Part shown: positions 9,696-20,877 of the stretch, in pieces | Numbering within the stretch: the first letter of the stretch is position 1 | Layout of the letters: each line of letters starts with the position of its first letter | From: Choristoneura fumiferana | Taxonomy: Eukaryota; Arthropoda; Insecta; Lepidoptera; Tortricidae | Reading direction: 5' to 3' | Length of the DNA stretch: 64,000 nt | Assembly: GCF_025370935.1 (NCBI RefSeq) | Contig: NC_133490.1 | Location: forward strand, 8,664,060-8,728,059 | The notes under the pieces: model-generated | Databases searched by the model: none | What the model saw: the letters and a program-made list of their open reading frames with translations, nothing else | What the model was told of the DNA's origin: nothing | Translations under genes and position numbers: made by a program

Positions 9696-10816
9696 TACAG
9701 TAGTGCTAAAATATGGATAGATTAGTCAATAATATGTACCACAGAATTTTATCCCGACGTAATAAGGCCGTATAGTATCATATTTTTGAGTGGTTCGAAT
9801 AGAAAATGTATATTTTACATATTTTTGCACTTAACTACTCATCATCATCATGTTCATTACACTTGAATAATAATCCAGTGTGTTAAATCAGCTAATTACC
9901 AGTGAATTAATTGTTCGTCTTGTAATGGACTTAAAACAATATATTTACTAACGAGATTTCGTCCTGAATAAAAAATAATATTCTACACAGCAGCGTTCAT
10001 TTTCCTACTTAAGCTTCAAAGTAAGTATCGAAACATTGTGTCGACTTATTATTTCAATGATTAAAGCAAAAATAAAACTTTGCTCACCGAGAACTTTCGT
10101 TACCAGCAAGACTGAACAATCAAGAACCGTCGTGAGCTAGGGCGGGTGGCACCTAGGGCGGAGAAGAGTTAACTGTTCGCGGCACTAGCCGAGGTGTGAA
10201 GCCATAGCAAGGCTGGGTAGACGCTACAGGGCCATTCTATATAGAATAACGGTGCTGGAACTGGTACAAATAATGTAGAATTTACTCATTGACACAGACT
10301 TGAAAGTTTGGGGTCATTTAAGGTTGGTAGGTCTCTACTATTTACAATCATTGATGTTTGTTCAAATAACTACAACTTGTATTTAGGAAACATTACATTG
10401 TTACCTTCTGATGCGATCATTTATTAAATAAAGCCTTTTTTTGTAGAGATACTTCTGTGGTACGTAGATACTTTCATCGGGGACACTTAGTAGTTTTCAC
10501 TCATAATGACTACAACTCCCGGCTGAAGTAATTTCAACTTATTGTTTATCTGTAGAATTTTAACGATATTCTCGTGTGTTTGGCTCCCGACAGTTGTAGT
10601 ACTTAATTATGATAAAGTTAAAGTTATAGATTATAGTATAGCATTTGACTTAATCAGGCTTTCCAATTAATATTCCAAATTACTTACGTCTTTAAATTTA
10701 TATTCGACTCATAATTTTGAACGCTTATTTATATGTATATATATGTACCTATAAAAGAGTAATGTGATTGACTTACTGACAGGACTTACGCACGACCTAA
10801 ACCATTGGAGCTAAAG
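9696..10816. other. Unassigned, with one GC-rich patch
   Basis: Mostly AT-rich. A module with TTTTTGAGTGGTTCGAAT (9784) recurs at 19949. A GC-rich patch at 10105-10260 ends, on the minus strand, with a donor-like CTCG/GTGAGC, so a noncoding first exon there is possible, but no open frame supports a gene. Confidence 0.4.
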
Positions 10817-10975
10817 NNNNNNNNNNNNNNNNNNNNNNNNNNNNNNNNNNNNNNNNNNNNNNNNNNNNNNNNNNNNNNNNNNNNNNNNNNNNNNNNNNNN
10901 NNNNNNNNNNNNNNNNNNNNNNNNNNNNNNNNNNNNNNNNNNNNNNNNNNNNNNNNNNNNNNNNNNNNNNNNNNN
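10817..10975. other. Assembly gap, 159 N
   Basis: A sized run of N. Its left flank is a unique AT-rich stretch and its right flank begins CGACAATAATG. Confidence 0.99.
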
Positions 10976-11202
10976 CGACAATAATGAATTAGCGCGCCTG
11001 CAATCAGTCACATTTTTTTTTTAAGTTAAAAAGGCCATGGAAATGTTGGCACAAGTCGTATACAGCCAAATCTAATGGCCGGTATCAGATATTTTGTTGA
11101 AACTCCGGACTTTTTCTATTCTTTTTCTATCGAATATTCTGGTACAGTTTTTTAGTTATCTGATAGAAATACATGAACTCTAACAAATAATTTATAAATT
11201 TT

Positions 11203-11385
11203 GCAGGTGGTAGGACCTTGTACTCTCCAGCCTCCAGCCGGTGAAATTACTGGCACTTGAGGTATCCCATCTAAGGCCTCTAGGTTGGCAACGCATCTGC
11301 AATACCTGGGAGGTGATCTCTTACCATCAGGAGACCCAAGTGGGAGCAAGTGCTCGTTTGCCATCCAGTCGAATAAAAAATAAAT
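11203..11385 (-). mobile_element. REP-V retroposon fragment
   Basis: Minus-strand family marked by CGACTGGATGGCAAACGAGC, GGTAAGAGATCACC and GCAGATGCGTTGCCAACC. It is short and noncoding here. Other copies: 33598 (+), 34921 (-), 46709 (+), and a diverged piece near 20150. Confidence 0.75.
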
Positions 11386-11848
11386 AAAAAAAAACGACAT
11401 CCAAATCTACAGCCAATTCGTAAAAAATGTGACCAAAAAAATGAAACGATTGAAACGCCCAAATAATCGGCGTAAAATTAATGAAGTAATCGGTAAAGGA
11501 AACATACAGACGAAAACTTAACCTCCTTTGACTTCAGTCGATTAAAAACTTATTCAATCAATAGATCGAGTTAACATTTCTCTAGCTTCACTATAACCTA
11601 ACTGGGTCGCCCAGGGTTCATTGAATGGGCCATTTCTTGTTCAACTACTGTTACCACGATGTTTATTTTGAGTCGAGGCTTTTGACTCGCGCTAGGTCAT
11701 GTACCCTAGGTTTTTATACGAGTGACGCAAGGCTTGCGTCACTGCGTCACCAAAATTTCCATATCGATGGTACGTTTATGTACTTGTTATTAGGATTCTA
11801 CAGAACGTCCATCGGCTATGCCACAGGGAGGGAAAAATGTTTTAAATA

Positions 11849-12056
11849 TGCATCATCTTCTCAGCTTAAATACGTCTCACTGCTGGACACAGGGCCTCCT
11901 CTCAGAATGAAAGAGCTTGAACAATTTAATAGTATTTCAAAAGTTCCCAAATTCGCACCGGGCCCACGTGGGAACTACGGCCCAAGCCCTCTCGTTCTGA
12001 GAGGAGACTTGTGCCCAGTAGTGGGACGTATACATGCCGAGATGATAATTATTATG
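11849..12056. mobile_element. Two SINE-2 tails head to head
   Basis: The left part reads CACTGCTGGACACAGGGCC (minus-strand SINE-2 tail). The right part is its reverse, CTTGTGCCCAGTAGTGGGAC (plus-strand tail). They meet at about 11930, so the pair forms a foldback. The 167-codon open frame across 11625-12128 is made of these repeats and is not a gene. Confidence 0.65.
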
Positions 12057-12790
12057 ATAATGAATATCAGTAAAATGAAACAAGAACCGTGGAAAAAACT
12101 CCTTCTGGTAACTTTGAACATCTGGTAATTCTAAAATACCTATAGATTTTATTTCTGAAAATGCTGTAATTATTTCATAATTTCCAAGTAACCGATCACT
12201 GCGTAACGTCTACATAAGACGTTTCTGATTAAAAAACATGGTTTTGCTATAATTTTCCGTCCCAAAATACCAGGAGTTCATAAACTGTGCGAACTATCTC
12301 ACCTTGCGCCCACGTAGCGAAGGCCGGGTCTACGACCTCTGTTACGCAACACATGAATCACGCCTCGTATCTATGAGTGCCTGGTACCTAGAGGCCAAAA
12401 TCGCAAAGTTCGTTCACGCTCTGATTGTGTATATTGTATATAAATGATAACATGTCCAGACAAAGGATTAACCCGATTGGAAATTTTCCCTGTAACATGG
12501 CTTGGGCCATAGTTCCCACGCGGGCCCAGTGCGGATTGGGAACTTATTAAATGTTGATAGACTAGGTATACTCGTTTACTAAGCTGTAAGGCGGGTCAAT
12601 CAACTATTTAGTGTAAGAAGGTTCCCCTTCTATCTCTTAAGATCCATTCATTAAATCCATATTCCTTCTGTCCCGTAAAATAGAAGACATCGGTGATGCA
12701 TGCTTAGGAGATAAGAGTAAAGCCATGAAGGAATTCCTTTTTAAACTAAGTTCTTTTACGTCAGCGCTTTCGGAAAGAACATCATTGCCA
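12057..12790. other. Unassigned, with a SINE-2 scrap
   Basis: CTTGGGCCATAGTTCCCACG at about 12503 is a SINE-2 fragment. A GC-rich patch at 12290-12420 ends with CAAG/GTGAGA on the minus strand and has a short open frame, but nothing recognisable is encoded. The end of the stretch (12765-12790) matches the LINE tail at 24960. Confidence 0.4.
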
Positions 12791-13062
12791 ATAACAAAAA
12801 AATTGCCAAAAAACAGAAAAGCCAAAAATAATTTAACTTTTTCTCCTATTTAACTTAAATCTAGGTACTAGTTTGAAGTCGGTGCCTCATCACGAGCCAT
12901 CAGGAGTGATAGAAGCCCATTAGGCAGACGACTATAGGTCCACTCCTGATGGCTAGTACTGAGGCACCGACTTCAAACTAGTACCTAGATTAAAGTTAAA
13001 TAGGAGAAAAGGTTTATTATTTTTTGCTTTTCTGTTTTTCGGCGGTTCAATTTTTTTGTTAA
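12791..13062. mobile_element. Foldback MITE
   Basis: The inner arms GACTTCAAACTAGTACCTAG and their mirror are nearly perfect. The outer arms carry AACAAAAAAATTG and its mirror. The loop, between CACGAGCCATCAGGAGTG and its partner, is about 40 bases. Confidence 0.8.
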
Positions 13063-13400
13063 AAAGTTTTTATTTTATACTTTTTTCTCACCCTTGGGGT
13101 AGTTTTTTTTACCAACTTCAAGTTATACCCTATCCAATAAAAAAAGAATTATGAAAATCGGTCTACTCTGTAAAAAGTTATGCATTACAATCAGTGACTG
13201 AACAATCAATCATCCCCTGTTTTCCTACTCTTAGGGTAGGAATATTTTTCCCAAATTTAAATGGGACCACCCTCGGGGTATACCCTTTCTATTAAAAAAT
13301 TAATTATCAAAATCGAACTGCTCTGTGAATAGTTATGTGTGGTCATACATAAAATATACATACGCGTCGACTTGAGAACCTCCTCCGTTTTTTTCGTCGG
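13063..13400. repeat. Two diverged tandem units ending in a CCTCCTCC/GTCGGTTAAAAA motif
   Basis: TTTCTCACCCTTGGGGTAG and a second CACCCTCGGGGTATACC block about 180 bases on share spacing and a following GAAAATCG motif. The right end has the common lepidopteran ending GAACCTCCTCC...CGGTTAAAAAG. It may be the tail of a larger repeat that includes the foldback to its left. Confidence 0.55.
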
Positions 13401-13501
13401 TTAAAAAGAAAACGCCGGAAGAAACTTACCTATTGTTTGAAAGGTATTAATATAGATACACGACGTACCTACTAATTTTTCCAGAATATTTTGACTCCAC
13501 A

Positions 13502-13840
13502 CGTCTATGACGATGGGACAGCCAAGTGGTTAGAGAACCTGGCTATGAAGCTTGAGGACCCGCGATCGATCCCCAGTCGGGGCAATTTGTATGAATAATA
13601 AAAATGTTTGCTCTCGGGTCTAGGACATTTAATATGTATGTACTCGTATTATGTATGTATTTTTATCTATTGAAATATACTGTGCAGCACAAAATTTGGC
13701 CCACTCTACATACAAAATTACCTATTTCTGCATACATTTGAGGGCTTTTTTGCCGATCAGTATATGTTTATGCCTAGTAACCATAGTACAAGTTTTGTTT
13801 AGTTTGGGACTAATTTAAGTGGTGTCAATTGTCCCATGTT
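13502..13840 (+). mobile_element. SINE-1 with a MITE inside it
   Basis: The head has AAGTGGTTAGAGAACC and a degraded B box. The body ends in GTGTCAATTGTCCCATG. It is interrupted by a small MITE at 13678-13762. Confidence 0.8.
13678..13762 (-). mobile_element. TACTGAGCGGC-family MITE, TA-flanked, nested in SINE-1
   Basis: TACTGTGCAGCACAAAATTT at the left and a degraded TGCCGATCAGTA at the right, with TA on each side. Relatives are at 45872-45959 and 47775-47914. Confidence 0.75.
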
Positions 13841-14020
13841 TTTTTTTTCAACTCATTGCGTAAAAATCGGTCACCGACCTATCTCTGTCTGGCCACATTA
13901 TTTAATTTTAGTCACATAGACGGTAATTATCTTATCACGAAATTCCGTTACGTCCGTTAGCAGGTTATTCCACCGCATCATGTGAGAGACTCACGCGCAC
14001 GCGTCATCTGATCGTGCGAT

Positions 14021-14400
14021 CTGTACCCTTAGTGTAAGTTTTCGGTTACAAAATTCGTCTCGATCGCGTTCGCGTTAAATCTCAGTGCTTAGTGTGTTTT
14101 CGGTTACAAAATACGTCTCGATAGCGTTCGCGTTAAAATTCAATTTGTATGGAAACCGAACATCGCAACGTCCACTAGAGGCGCTGTTTGTGTTTTCATA
14201 TAAATTGAGATTTTAACGCGAACGCGATTGACGTATTTTGTAACCGATAACTTACACTATGGGTACAGTTTATATGGAAACACGAACAGCGCCTCTAGCG
14301 GAACGTTTGCGATGTTCGTGTTTTCATACAAATTGAGATTTTAATGCGAACGCGATCGAGACGTATTTTGTAACCGAAAACTTACACTAAGGGCACTGTA
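14021..14400. mobile_element. Stacked palindromic MITEs (CCTTAGTGTAAGTTTTCGG family)
   Basis: The block opens CTGTACCCTTAGTGTAAG and closes with the reverse CTTACACTAAGGGCACTG. At least one further arm pair lies inside (14105-14275), each with CGAACGCGATC and an inner core GCGCCTCTAGCGG. The order suggests one element inserted in, or duplicated within, another. Confidence 0.75.
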
Positions 14401-14536
14401 CCATTACCATGAGTTTACAGTGACCGTACTCGATGCGACGGCGTAAATTATTTGTATGGAGAATTGTACAGCGCCTCTACAAATAATTTACGCCGTCGCT
14501 ATCCAGTACAGTCACTGTAAACTCATGGTAGTGGTA
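14399..14536. mobile_element. Palindromic MITE (TACCATTACCATGAG)
   Basis: The arms TACCATTACCATGAGTTTAC and GTAAACTCATGGTAGTGGTA face each other around a GTACAGCGCCTC centre. The element abuts the preceding MITE with almost no spacer. Confidence 0.8.
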
Positions 14537-14855
14537 CAGATCACGTTAATCACAAAAATAGTAAGAAGAATCGAAATCCTTATAAAGAGCCTAGTATATA
14601 TTAAAGTCTTAAATCGAGTTTAGCTCGACATGTTTACGGCTAATTCGTTTTCGGGTCGATTCATTGCGCGTTTTGCATCAGCCGCCGTGTCGCGTGCTCC
14701 TAGATGAAGGGCTACGAACTAGCCCGAACGAAGTTAACTACGAACTGAGTTATTCGAGTTTGTGAGTGAGTCTCACGATAGTTTCATGATCAAAGCCTTC
14801 TACACCGCGTTTTTTTCAACGCACCGTCTCGACGCGCGTTTGTATCGATACAGCA

Positions 14856-14906
14856 GGCTACTACGAAACTCGAAAATCGAAGGAAGTTTCGAATTTCGTA
14901 GTAGCA
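14856..14906. mobile_element. Short foldback, TACTACGAA family
   Basis: GGCTACTACGAAACTCG mirrors CGAATTTCGTAGTAGC. It is a shortened relative of the copies at 35954, 48997 and 53150. It lies within a second GC-rich mirrored region at 14815-14985. Confidence 0.65.
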
Positions 14907-15130
14907 CTACAGACGCGACGATACGCACGTGAGCTCTATGGCTGCTCTACGGAAAAAAACGCGCTGTTAACACGCGTTTCTAAGGCCAATAATATTTGAA
15001 ATAATTTTCCAGGATACAAATTATTCTATGACCTTCTCATGGTCGGAAATCTCTACATCAAATTTAATCACGATCCATTGAGTATTTAAGCCGTGAAAGC
15101 TTAACAAAACTAAAGTACTTCAAATCCCAC

Positions 15131-15346
15131 TTAATATTATAAATGCGAAAGTTTGTAAGTATGTTTGTTTGTTACTTCATACATAACGTCTAAACCGCTG
15201 AATCGATTTAGATGAAATTCGGTGTATGTACCTACAGATAGTTTGAGTGCCGGGGAAGGACATAGGATAGTTTTTATCCCGGAAAATTGCATAGTTCCCG
15301 CGGGATGGCAATAACTTAATTCTATGCGGACGGATTCACGGCTAGT
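15131..15346 (+). mobile_element. AATATTATAAATGCGAAAG repeat, near full length
   Basis: Starts TTAATATTATAAATGCGAAA, has CCGGGGAAGGACATAGGATA in the middle and ends in GGCTAGT. It is a very common lepidopteran repeat; a Helitron-like (Lep1-type) origin has been proposed for such sequences, which I cannot test here. Copies: 22762, 24684 (-), 26506 (-), 32268 (-), 43670, 45966, 63672 (-). Confidence 0.7.
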
Positions 15347-15662
15347 TTATGATATTAGTGGGTAAGGAAGGTAGGAAGTTGTGCTGAACTTTCTTTATGT
15401 GCATTTATGTGTATAAATAGCAAAAGGACAGGAAAATACAAAAGGAAGTTCCTTTCTCACCTCCAATTCCCCGAACGATTGTTGCGGTCATTTTTAAACT
15501 TGCGGGGAAAACCTTAGTCTTTATTTTTAACTCAATTACCTAACAATGTGTTGCAAAAATAAAAGTAATTGTTTTTTGTATAAAGCTTTTTTAGCACAAG
15601 CTTGGTTGCTGACTTTACTTTATGCTGACTTTTTGCGGCCGTCCATATCAATGAACTATAAA

Positions 15663-15863
15663 AGCGTTTTCAGATTATCCGATCCGATATCCGATCGTAT
15701 ACGATATCGGGGCAAGTAAAATGTATGAAATATGTACTTGCCTTTCATATTGCCCGGCCCGATATCGGATATCGGAGCCGACACCGATATGCTGGCGGCA
15801 CCATCGGGGGCCGTGGACTGTCGGACGATAATGTTTGTATGTGTGCTATGTGTGTATCTGAAT

Positions 15864-15913
<50 letters not shown>

Positions 15914-15914
15914 G

Positions 15915-15998
<84 letters not shown>

Positions 15999-16139
15999 AC
16001 TAAGCTATCGAGCAAATGACCGTATCGGAACGATTTTGTCGGAAATATGTGAAATATAATAGTTGTAAAATATGTCGGCTATCGGGTGTCGACCATCGTC
16101 GTCCGATACCGATATCGGATCAGATAATCTGAAAACGCT
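15663..16139. mobile_element. MITE with AGCGTTTTCAGATTATC termini
   Basis: The left end AGCGTTTTCAGATTATCCG is mirrored at 16122-16139. The arms are full of CCGATATC motifs. The (TC)n(TG)n microsatellite lies inside. The open frames over this region come from dinucleotide repeats. Confidence 0.8.
15867..15998. repeat. (TC)n(TG)n compound microsatellite
   Basis: About 30 bases of TC followed by about 100 bases of TG with one GGGCG interruption. Long enough to be polymorphic. Confidence 0.95.
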
Positions 16140-16354
16140 CTAAACAATTACTTTGCTCACCCCCAACCTTGAGATATACCACGCGCCATATAAATCTGCC
16201 TAAAAGTTCATTACTTAATACTCAGTTTTGACGCATTTTTGAAATACATTTTTTACTCTTGACTTTTCTTACTCCCGGATTGTGTTCGAATCGCTTAACG
16301 TTATAGTGCCTGTTCATTATTGGAATTATACCTATATAGTTTTTGTGGTACTAG

Positions 16355-16738
16355 TCGTGGCAATGGCAATTACTCGGCTCTCTGGAGTTCAATTCGTTGG
16401 AGGTCAGGCGCAACTTTAACTTATTAGTTACCGCTTGTAGTATTTTGCGTGGTGCGTCGGATTGCCCTGAACTCGTGAATCAGACTCTGAGGTTGTACGT
16501 CCCTGAAGTGGGTCGGATAGCCCTCCGTCCACGTGCACGCGGGCTGCTGGCGGTGCCAGCGGCGCGCACGGTGTCACGCAGGAGCTCGCCGCTGCCGCGC
16601 GCGCTGGCGCAGCTCAACGCACTGCTGGCGGCAGCACCTGACTGTGACCTCCTCGCGGGGCGCTGGTCAAATGTGTCCTCCGAATGTTTGCGATACTGTG
16701 AGGTGATGGATGCTAGACAATCCAGTATCTATAAGTGA
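16355..16738 (+). CDS. Possible terminal coding exon of an unrecognised gene
   Basis: An open frame runs from just after a TAG at 16352 to TGA at 16736-16738, about 127 codons. It is GC-rich, Leu/Ala/Arg-rich and looks helical, with LLVTACSILRGASDCPELV then ALAQLNALLAAAPDCDLL, and ends SSIYK. No ATG starts it, so it would be a 3' exon; candidate acceptors are CCTATATAG (16340) and ACTAG (16354). Two overlapping AATAAA poly(A) signals follow at 16821. Composition differs sharply from the flanks. I do not recognise the family; the helical repeats could be ARM/HEAT-like, but that is only an impression. An old gene fragment is the alternative. Confidence 0.4.
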   Translation, partial: SWQWQLLGSLEFNSLEVRRNFNLLVTACSILRGASDCPELVNQTLRLYVPEVGRIALRPRARGLLAVPAARTVSRRSSPLPRALAQLNALLAAAPDCDLLAGRWSNVSSECLRYCEVMDARQSSIYK

Positions 16739-16820
16739 TTTGTCTGCCTTTACTTATTGTATTCATTGTAAGTTTCTCGGTGTATTGGTTTATCACTGTA
16801 ATGCCGTGCAAATGTATTTT

Positions 16821-16830
16821 AATAAATAAA
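16821..16830 (+). terminator. Tandem AATAAA polyadenylation signals
   Basis: AATAAATAAA about 85 bases after the stop of the 16355-16738 frame, a plausible 3' end for that exon. Confidence 0.4.
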
Positions 16831-17382
16831 TAATGTAGGCGGCGGAAGGTATAGCTATATTTACGAGTATGCAACACACTGTAAGATCACACACAAATCC
16901 ATCTATCACCACCACCACACAATACTGACGCGTCCATACACAACCATAGTTCATCCTCGGAATTGTGTGGTGGTGTTTGTTTGTAGGGTAGTTTCGGCCG
17001 TGGCCGGTTTTCTTACATTTGCTTAAATACCTATCCAAACCAAGTATAGTTCATTGATATGGACCTCCGCAAAATAACGCGTGACTGAATTAATTGTTAA
17101 TTTACTGACGATATACTAGTACGTGACACGAGTAACGTCGAAACAAATATTTCGTCATACTTATCGTCGAGGATACACTCCGCTTATAAACTATACGTAC
17201 CTAAATACCATGCATCTGTACCACGTATCCTTCTACAGGGAATGGTGTTAACGTGAAGGGTCCACGGAAAGAACGTGTCGAGACACCTTAGCAACTTTTT
17301 GAGTTATAGCGTTTTGAAAGTTAGTCATCACGAACAATTACTATGGTTACCATTTTCTTTAAAAATGAAAATAAGTAGATTG

Positions 17383-17720
17383 TACAACGAGAGCATAAAA
17401 CGAGCCATTTTAACCAAGATGTTTATATAGCCACCCGAGCCGGTACGGCGTGGGTGGATACACACGTCGAGGGGAAAATGGGTTTAATGCTCGAGTTTTA
17501 CACTCCGCTTTTCACTTCGATGGCGAGGAAATTAAATAGCAACAGTAGAAAAAATTGTTCACTTACTATGTACCTTTTATTGTTCACACATTACTGTTAC
17601 AATTATACATTTTTAGTTTTATTGATCATTTACTTTTATTGATGATTTTGATTGATTTGATTTATTTTTAGTTTTATATAAATAAAAAATATTAAAAAAA
17701 TATGTAGAAACTTCTTTGTT
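17383..17720 (+). mobile_element. REP-K repeat (GAGCATAAAACGAGC)
   Basis: Marked by GAGCATAAAACGAGC, GCCACCCGAGCCGGTACGGC and TTTTACACTCCGCTTTTCAC. Related copies at 31797-32115 and 45190-45640. No coding frame is shared among copies, so noncoding. Confidence 0.7.
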
Positions 17721-18599
17721 TGCGGCTGTTTACACCTGATTTCCTTCCCCTGGTTTTGGTTTACAAAAAACAAAGAAAATTTTAACTAACACGGACTCAT
17801 TCTAAACCTGAAAACCTACATTTTACAAATATCTGCCAGATCACTGTTGGCGGGGCCCATAAGGCTGGCTCCAGTTCCTCGTTGTATGGCAATGTATTGT
17901 AGTTCATTGATCATCCAATTATGTTGAAAGGTCATTCGCTGAAACACGAGGGACAATGATCGCAGAGTCTATGTCTCCGGGACGGTGGGTGCGGCGCGTT
18001 GCTCCCAGGACGGGGGCCGGTCGCGGGCAGTCAACTGTGTAGCAGTGGAGTACCTTGTCACAGTTAACCCGAATAAAATTGATTTTTAAGAGAAGTTTCC
18101 CTGACGGCCGCGCGGCCGCGTTAGGTATTCGTCAATCAATCAATCAATCATTTATTGTCAGAAAGTGAGTGATTACATAAATGGTAACAATTACATTGAA
18201 GTTTTTAGTTTTTTTTCCCCAATAAATTAAAAAAAAAAATAAAAAAAAATAAAAAAAAAAAGTTCGTTTGGGATTTATTGAGATATTGCTATCTTTATCG
18301 CTCGTGACATAAGCGCTCGCAGCCGTCCCCCGACACCCCGTAATTTATATCGAGATAGCTGTAGGCTTTTCAAGATTTGGGGGGTTGAATTTTGGGTTTC
18401 GTTGTCCTCATATTATACGAAAAGTATAGCACAGAAATCAATGATATTTTACAATTAAGATATTCATTATATTTTCTATGCCTGTGGTTTTATTTATTTT
18501 TGAAAAAATGCTTTATTTGTCTGTAATTCTCGTGCAAAGTTGTCATCTTTTTTTTTTGTCGACTTTTGAGCTCCTGTAATTCTGATATAAACACATTTA
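17721..18599. other. Unassigned, with a GC-rich island
   Basis: 17950-18120 is GC-rich and open in one minus-strand frame for about 50 codons (…CPRPAPVLGATRRTH…), without recognisable similarity or splice support. From 18125 a TCAATCAATCAATC run leads into a low-complexity A-rich stretch. Confidence 0.35.
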
Positions 18600-18740
18600 G
18601 GGGCTGTTTCACCATCCATTGATTAGCGTTAACCGACGGTTAAATGTGATGCCGTCTCCGTGTATTCGAACAAAACAAATAGAGACGGCACCACACCTAA
18701 CCGCCAGTTAACACTAATCAATGGATGGTGAAACAGCCCC
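18600..18740. mobile_element. GGGGCTGTTTCACCATCC MITE
   Basis: Perfect-looking terminal inverted repeats GGGGCTGTTTCACCATCC and GGATGGTGAAACAGCCCC, an inner GTTAACCG pair, and a GAGACGGC core. Others: 37246-37349, and pieces at 38071, 57270 and 58434. Confidence 0.85.
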
Positions 18741-19092
18741 TTATATGAAAATCTGAAAAACCACAGGCATAGATAATTACGTCTAGTCCATACTTACAAA
18801 ATGTCATCTATTTCTGTTGCCTAGTTTTCAAATGAGACCGGGACTACGTTTGTATGGAGAATGGAACGAAGAGACTAAAGAACAAAAATATATTTTATTA
18901 GTGTTTACGCGCTTCGCTCTCTCGGCTCGTGCGTTGTGGTCTTAATATGAATCGCTTCACTCGTACCTAATTTTTTCTTTTTTCAGCATATCACGATGTG
19001 CCCGGTATAGAGCTAGGAATATCGACGAATGAGTTGCTCTAATCAATCTGCCGTATTGTTTCTCAGGCGCATCATGATATACCTGTCCAACC

Positions 19093-19135
19093 TTTAGGCA
19101 TATCATGAAATGGCGCCATTTCACGATATGCCTAG
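19093..19135. repeat. Palindrome TTTAGGCATATCATGAAATGG
   Basis: TAGGCATATCATGAAATGG is mirrored by CCATTTCACGATATGCCTA around a GCGC centre. Related ATATCACGATATGCC pieces precede it from about 18990. Confidence 0.65.
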
Positions 19136-19744
19136 GAATTTCGTGATCTGGCGGATTTTACGATCGGCCGCCGACATATCTAAAATCTTTAATTATGTGA
19201 TATATTGATCATGTTATATTAAAAAGCGACCACGTTATGCGCAAACGCAGCGAGATCAACGCTCTGCCCATCAGCAAGGTCAAGGTAACGCGGTCGTCTC
19301 ACTGGTAGTTGCACAACCATTTTTGGCACACAGCACTTTATGACGAGAGATGCCGAGTAAACAGCCTCTTTGCTCAGCCATCCTAACACCATCTTGAGGA
19401 CAGTTGCTGGCAGGTATGACTCACATAATAATGCGTCATTTCATGCACATTATAGCAAGTAAGAGGTCGTGCCCTTTTAGCAGTCGCCAATGATTTATTT
19501 CAATTTATTCAATGAATTAATCTATTCATTATTTCTCTGTATTTATTTTTATAATTATTATCATTAAGTATTTAAATTACTAACATAGTTATAGGCTGAC
19601 ATTGTATGTTAACAAAGCTATGGATTCTTTGTGATCTGAATTAAACGATTTTATTATTATTATTATACACATTACGAGTACACCGTGACCGTATCATAAC
19701 ACCGTAAAACCGTAATAGCGATATGTTAGGTACCTATTTGTATG

Positions 19745-19910
19745 GAAAAGTATGAGAATATGCCCACTGTGAACCCGCGACCACCGTGAACCAGGTCATC
19801 CGTCCATCTCGTTGGTGGACGTCTCGCTGCGCTTGCCGATCCGCGGTCTCCACTCGAGAACTTTTCGGCCCCAACGGCCATCTGTTCTCCGTGCTACAGA
19901 CTCTGATTCC
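19745..19910 (-). mobile_element. RTE-like LINE C-terminal fragment, frameshifted
   Basis: On the minus strand GRWGRKVLEWRPRIGKRSET can be read, then the frame breaks before the GSRW block. It is the end of an RTE-type reverse transcriptase, as at 36514, 39935, 44380 and 62911. Confidence 0.65.
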
Positions 19911-20288
19911 GACGCAATAACGCCGTAGAGACCTACTAGTACGAGTATTTTTGAGTGGTTCGAATATATACTTATTTTTGCACTTGACTATACAGAAAAC
20001 TTTATCCACGTCAGCTCTTCTTAAGGGTTAGTATTTAGGATCTCCAAATATTAAAAAAAACTAACTGTTGCCCTCGACTCCATTTCTAACTAACCTGTCC
20101 TGTCCCGGGAGTCAAACGATCTGTATACCGAATTTCATCTGATAGGAAGCTGATGGGAATGGGAAGCAATCACCGCCGCCCATAGACTCCCGCAACACGA
20201 GGGATATCACAGGTGCGTTGCTGGCCCTTTGAGAGATTGATAAGCTCGTTTTTCAAAGATCCCTAATAATAACAATAATATACAAGGT

Positions 20289-20586
20289 GGGCCCTGTAAC
20301 AGGAGCAAAAAAAATAAACACAGCTTCCACTCTTCATCTTGAGCTAATTTATTTCTACAACTTTCGAAAATAACTTGTATTAATGATTTTTATTATAGTT
20401 TAAAGTTTAATTGGACAAGCAACGAATTACGAAATCCGTAATTTTGTTACGTGACAGGCGATATCATGGCTATTGGATGCCGTACATTGAAAATACCATC
20501 TTTTTGAATTTTGAAAATTGCAAAACTAAAGTTGCATTTGAGTAGCACAACCTGTGTTTTAATTTTTTGCTCCTGTTACAGGGCCC
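20289..20586. mobile_element. MITE with GGGCCCTGTAACAGGAGC ends
   Basis: GGGCCCTGTAACAGGAGCAA at the left and its reverse complement at the right, with CACAG at the inner edges. The 300-bp centre is AT-rich. Confidence 0.8.
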
Positions 20587-20877
20587 ATCCGGTATATATT
20601 CAATACAATGATGATGAAGCGCAAACATCTAAAGTCCATCCGTCATCCGCGACCGCGTTGTACGCTCAGCAAGGTCTCAAAAAGGCCGTAGCATGACTGG
20701 CCAGTACCCCACACCTGCGGTCGTGCCGCCATCATAAATGGGACATTTCCTCTGCATCACGAACTTAATACGTGCCTGTGACGTCATCAGTGACTCAATT
20801 TCTCCGAGTAAAAGTCCAACAACTGTATACCTACGGAAAGAGAAAGGTATATCCCATCAAAAATATAGTGAAATGAG

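Noticed and set aside
10811..11011. Open frame across N bases
   Set aside because: It is an artefact of translating the gap.
11625..12128. 167-codon plus-strand open frame
   Set aside because: Its second half is two SINE-2 tails head to head, and the first half resembles no protein.
15656..16019. Three long frames rich in His-Thr, Cys-Val or Ser-Leu
   Set aside because: They are translations of the (TC)n(TG)n microsatellite.
18990..19135. Possible bacterial-type operator palindromes
   Set aside because: ATATCACGATATGCC words are part of a lepidopteran repeat, not a regulatory site.
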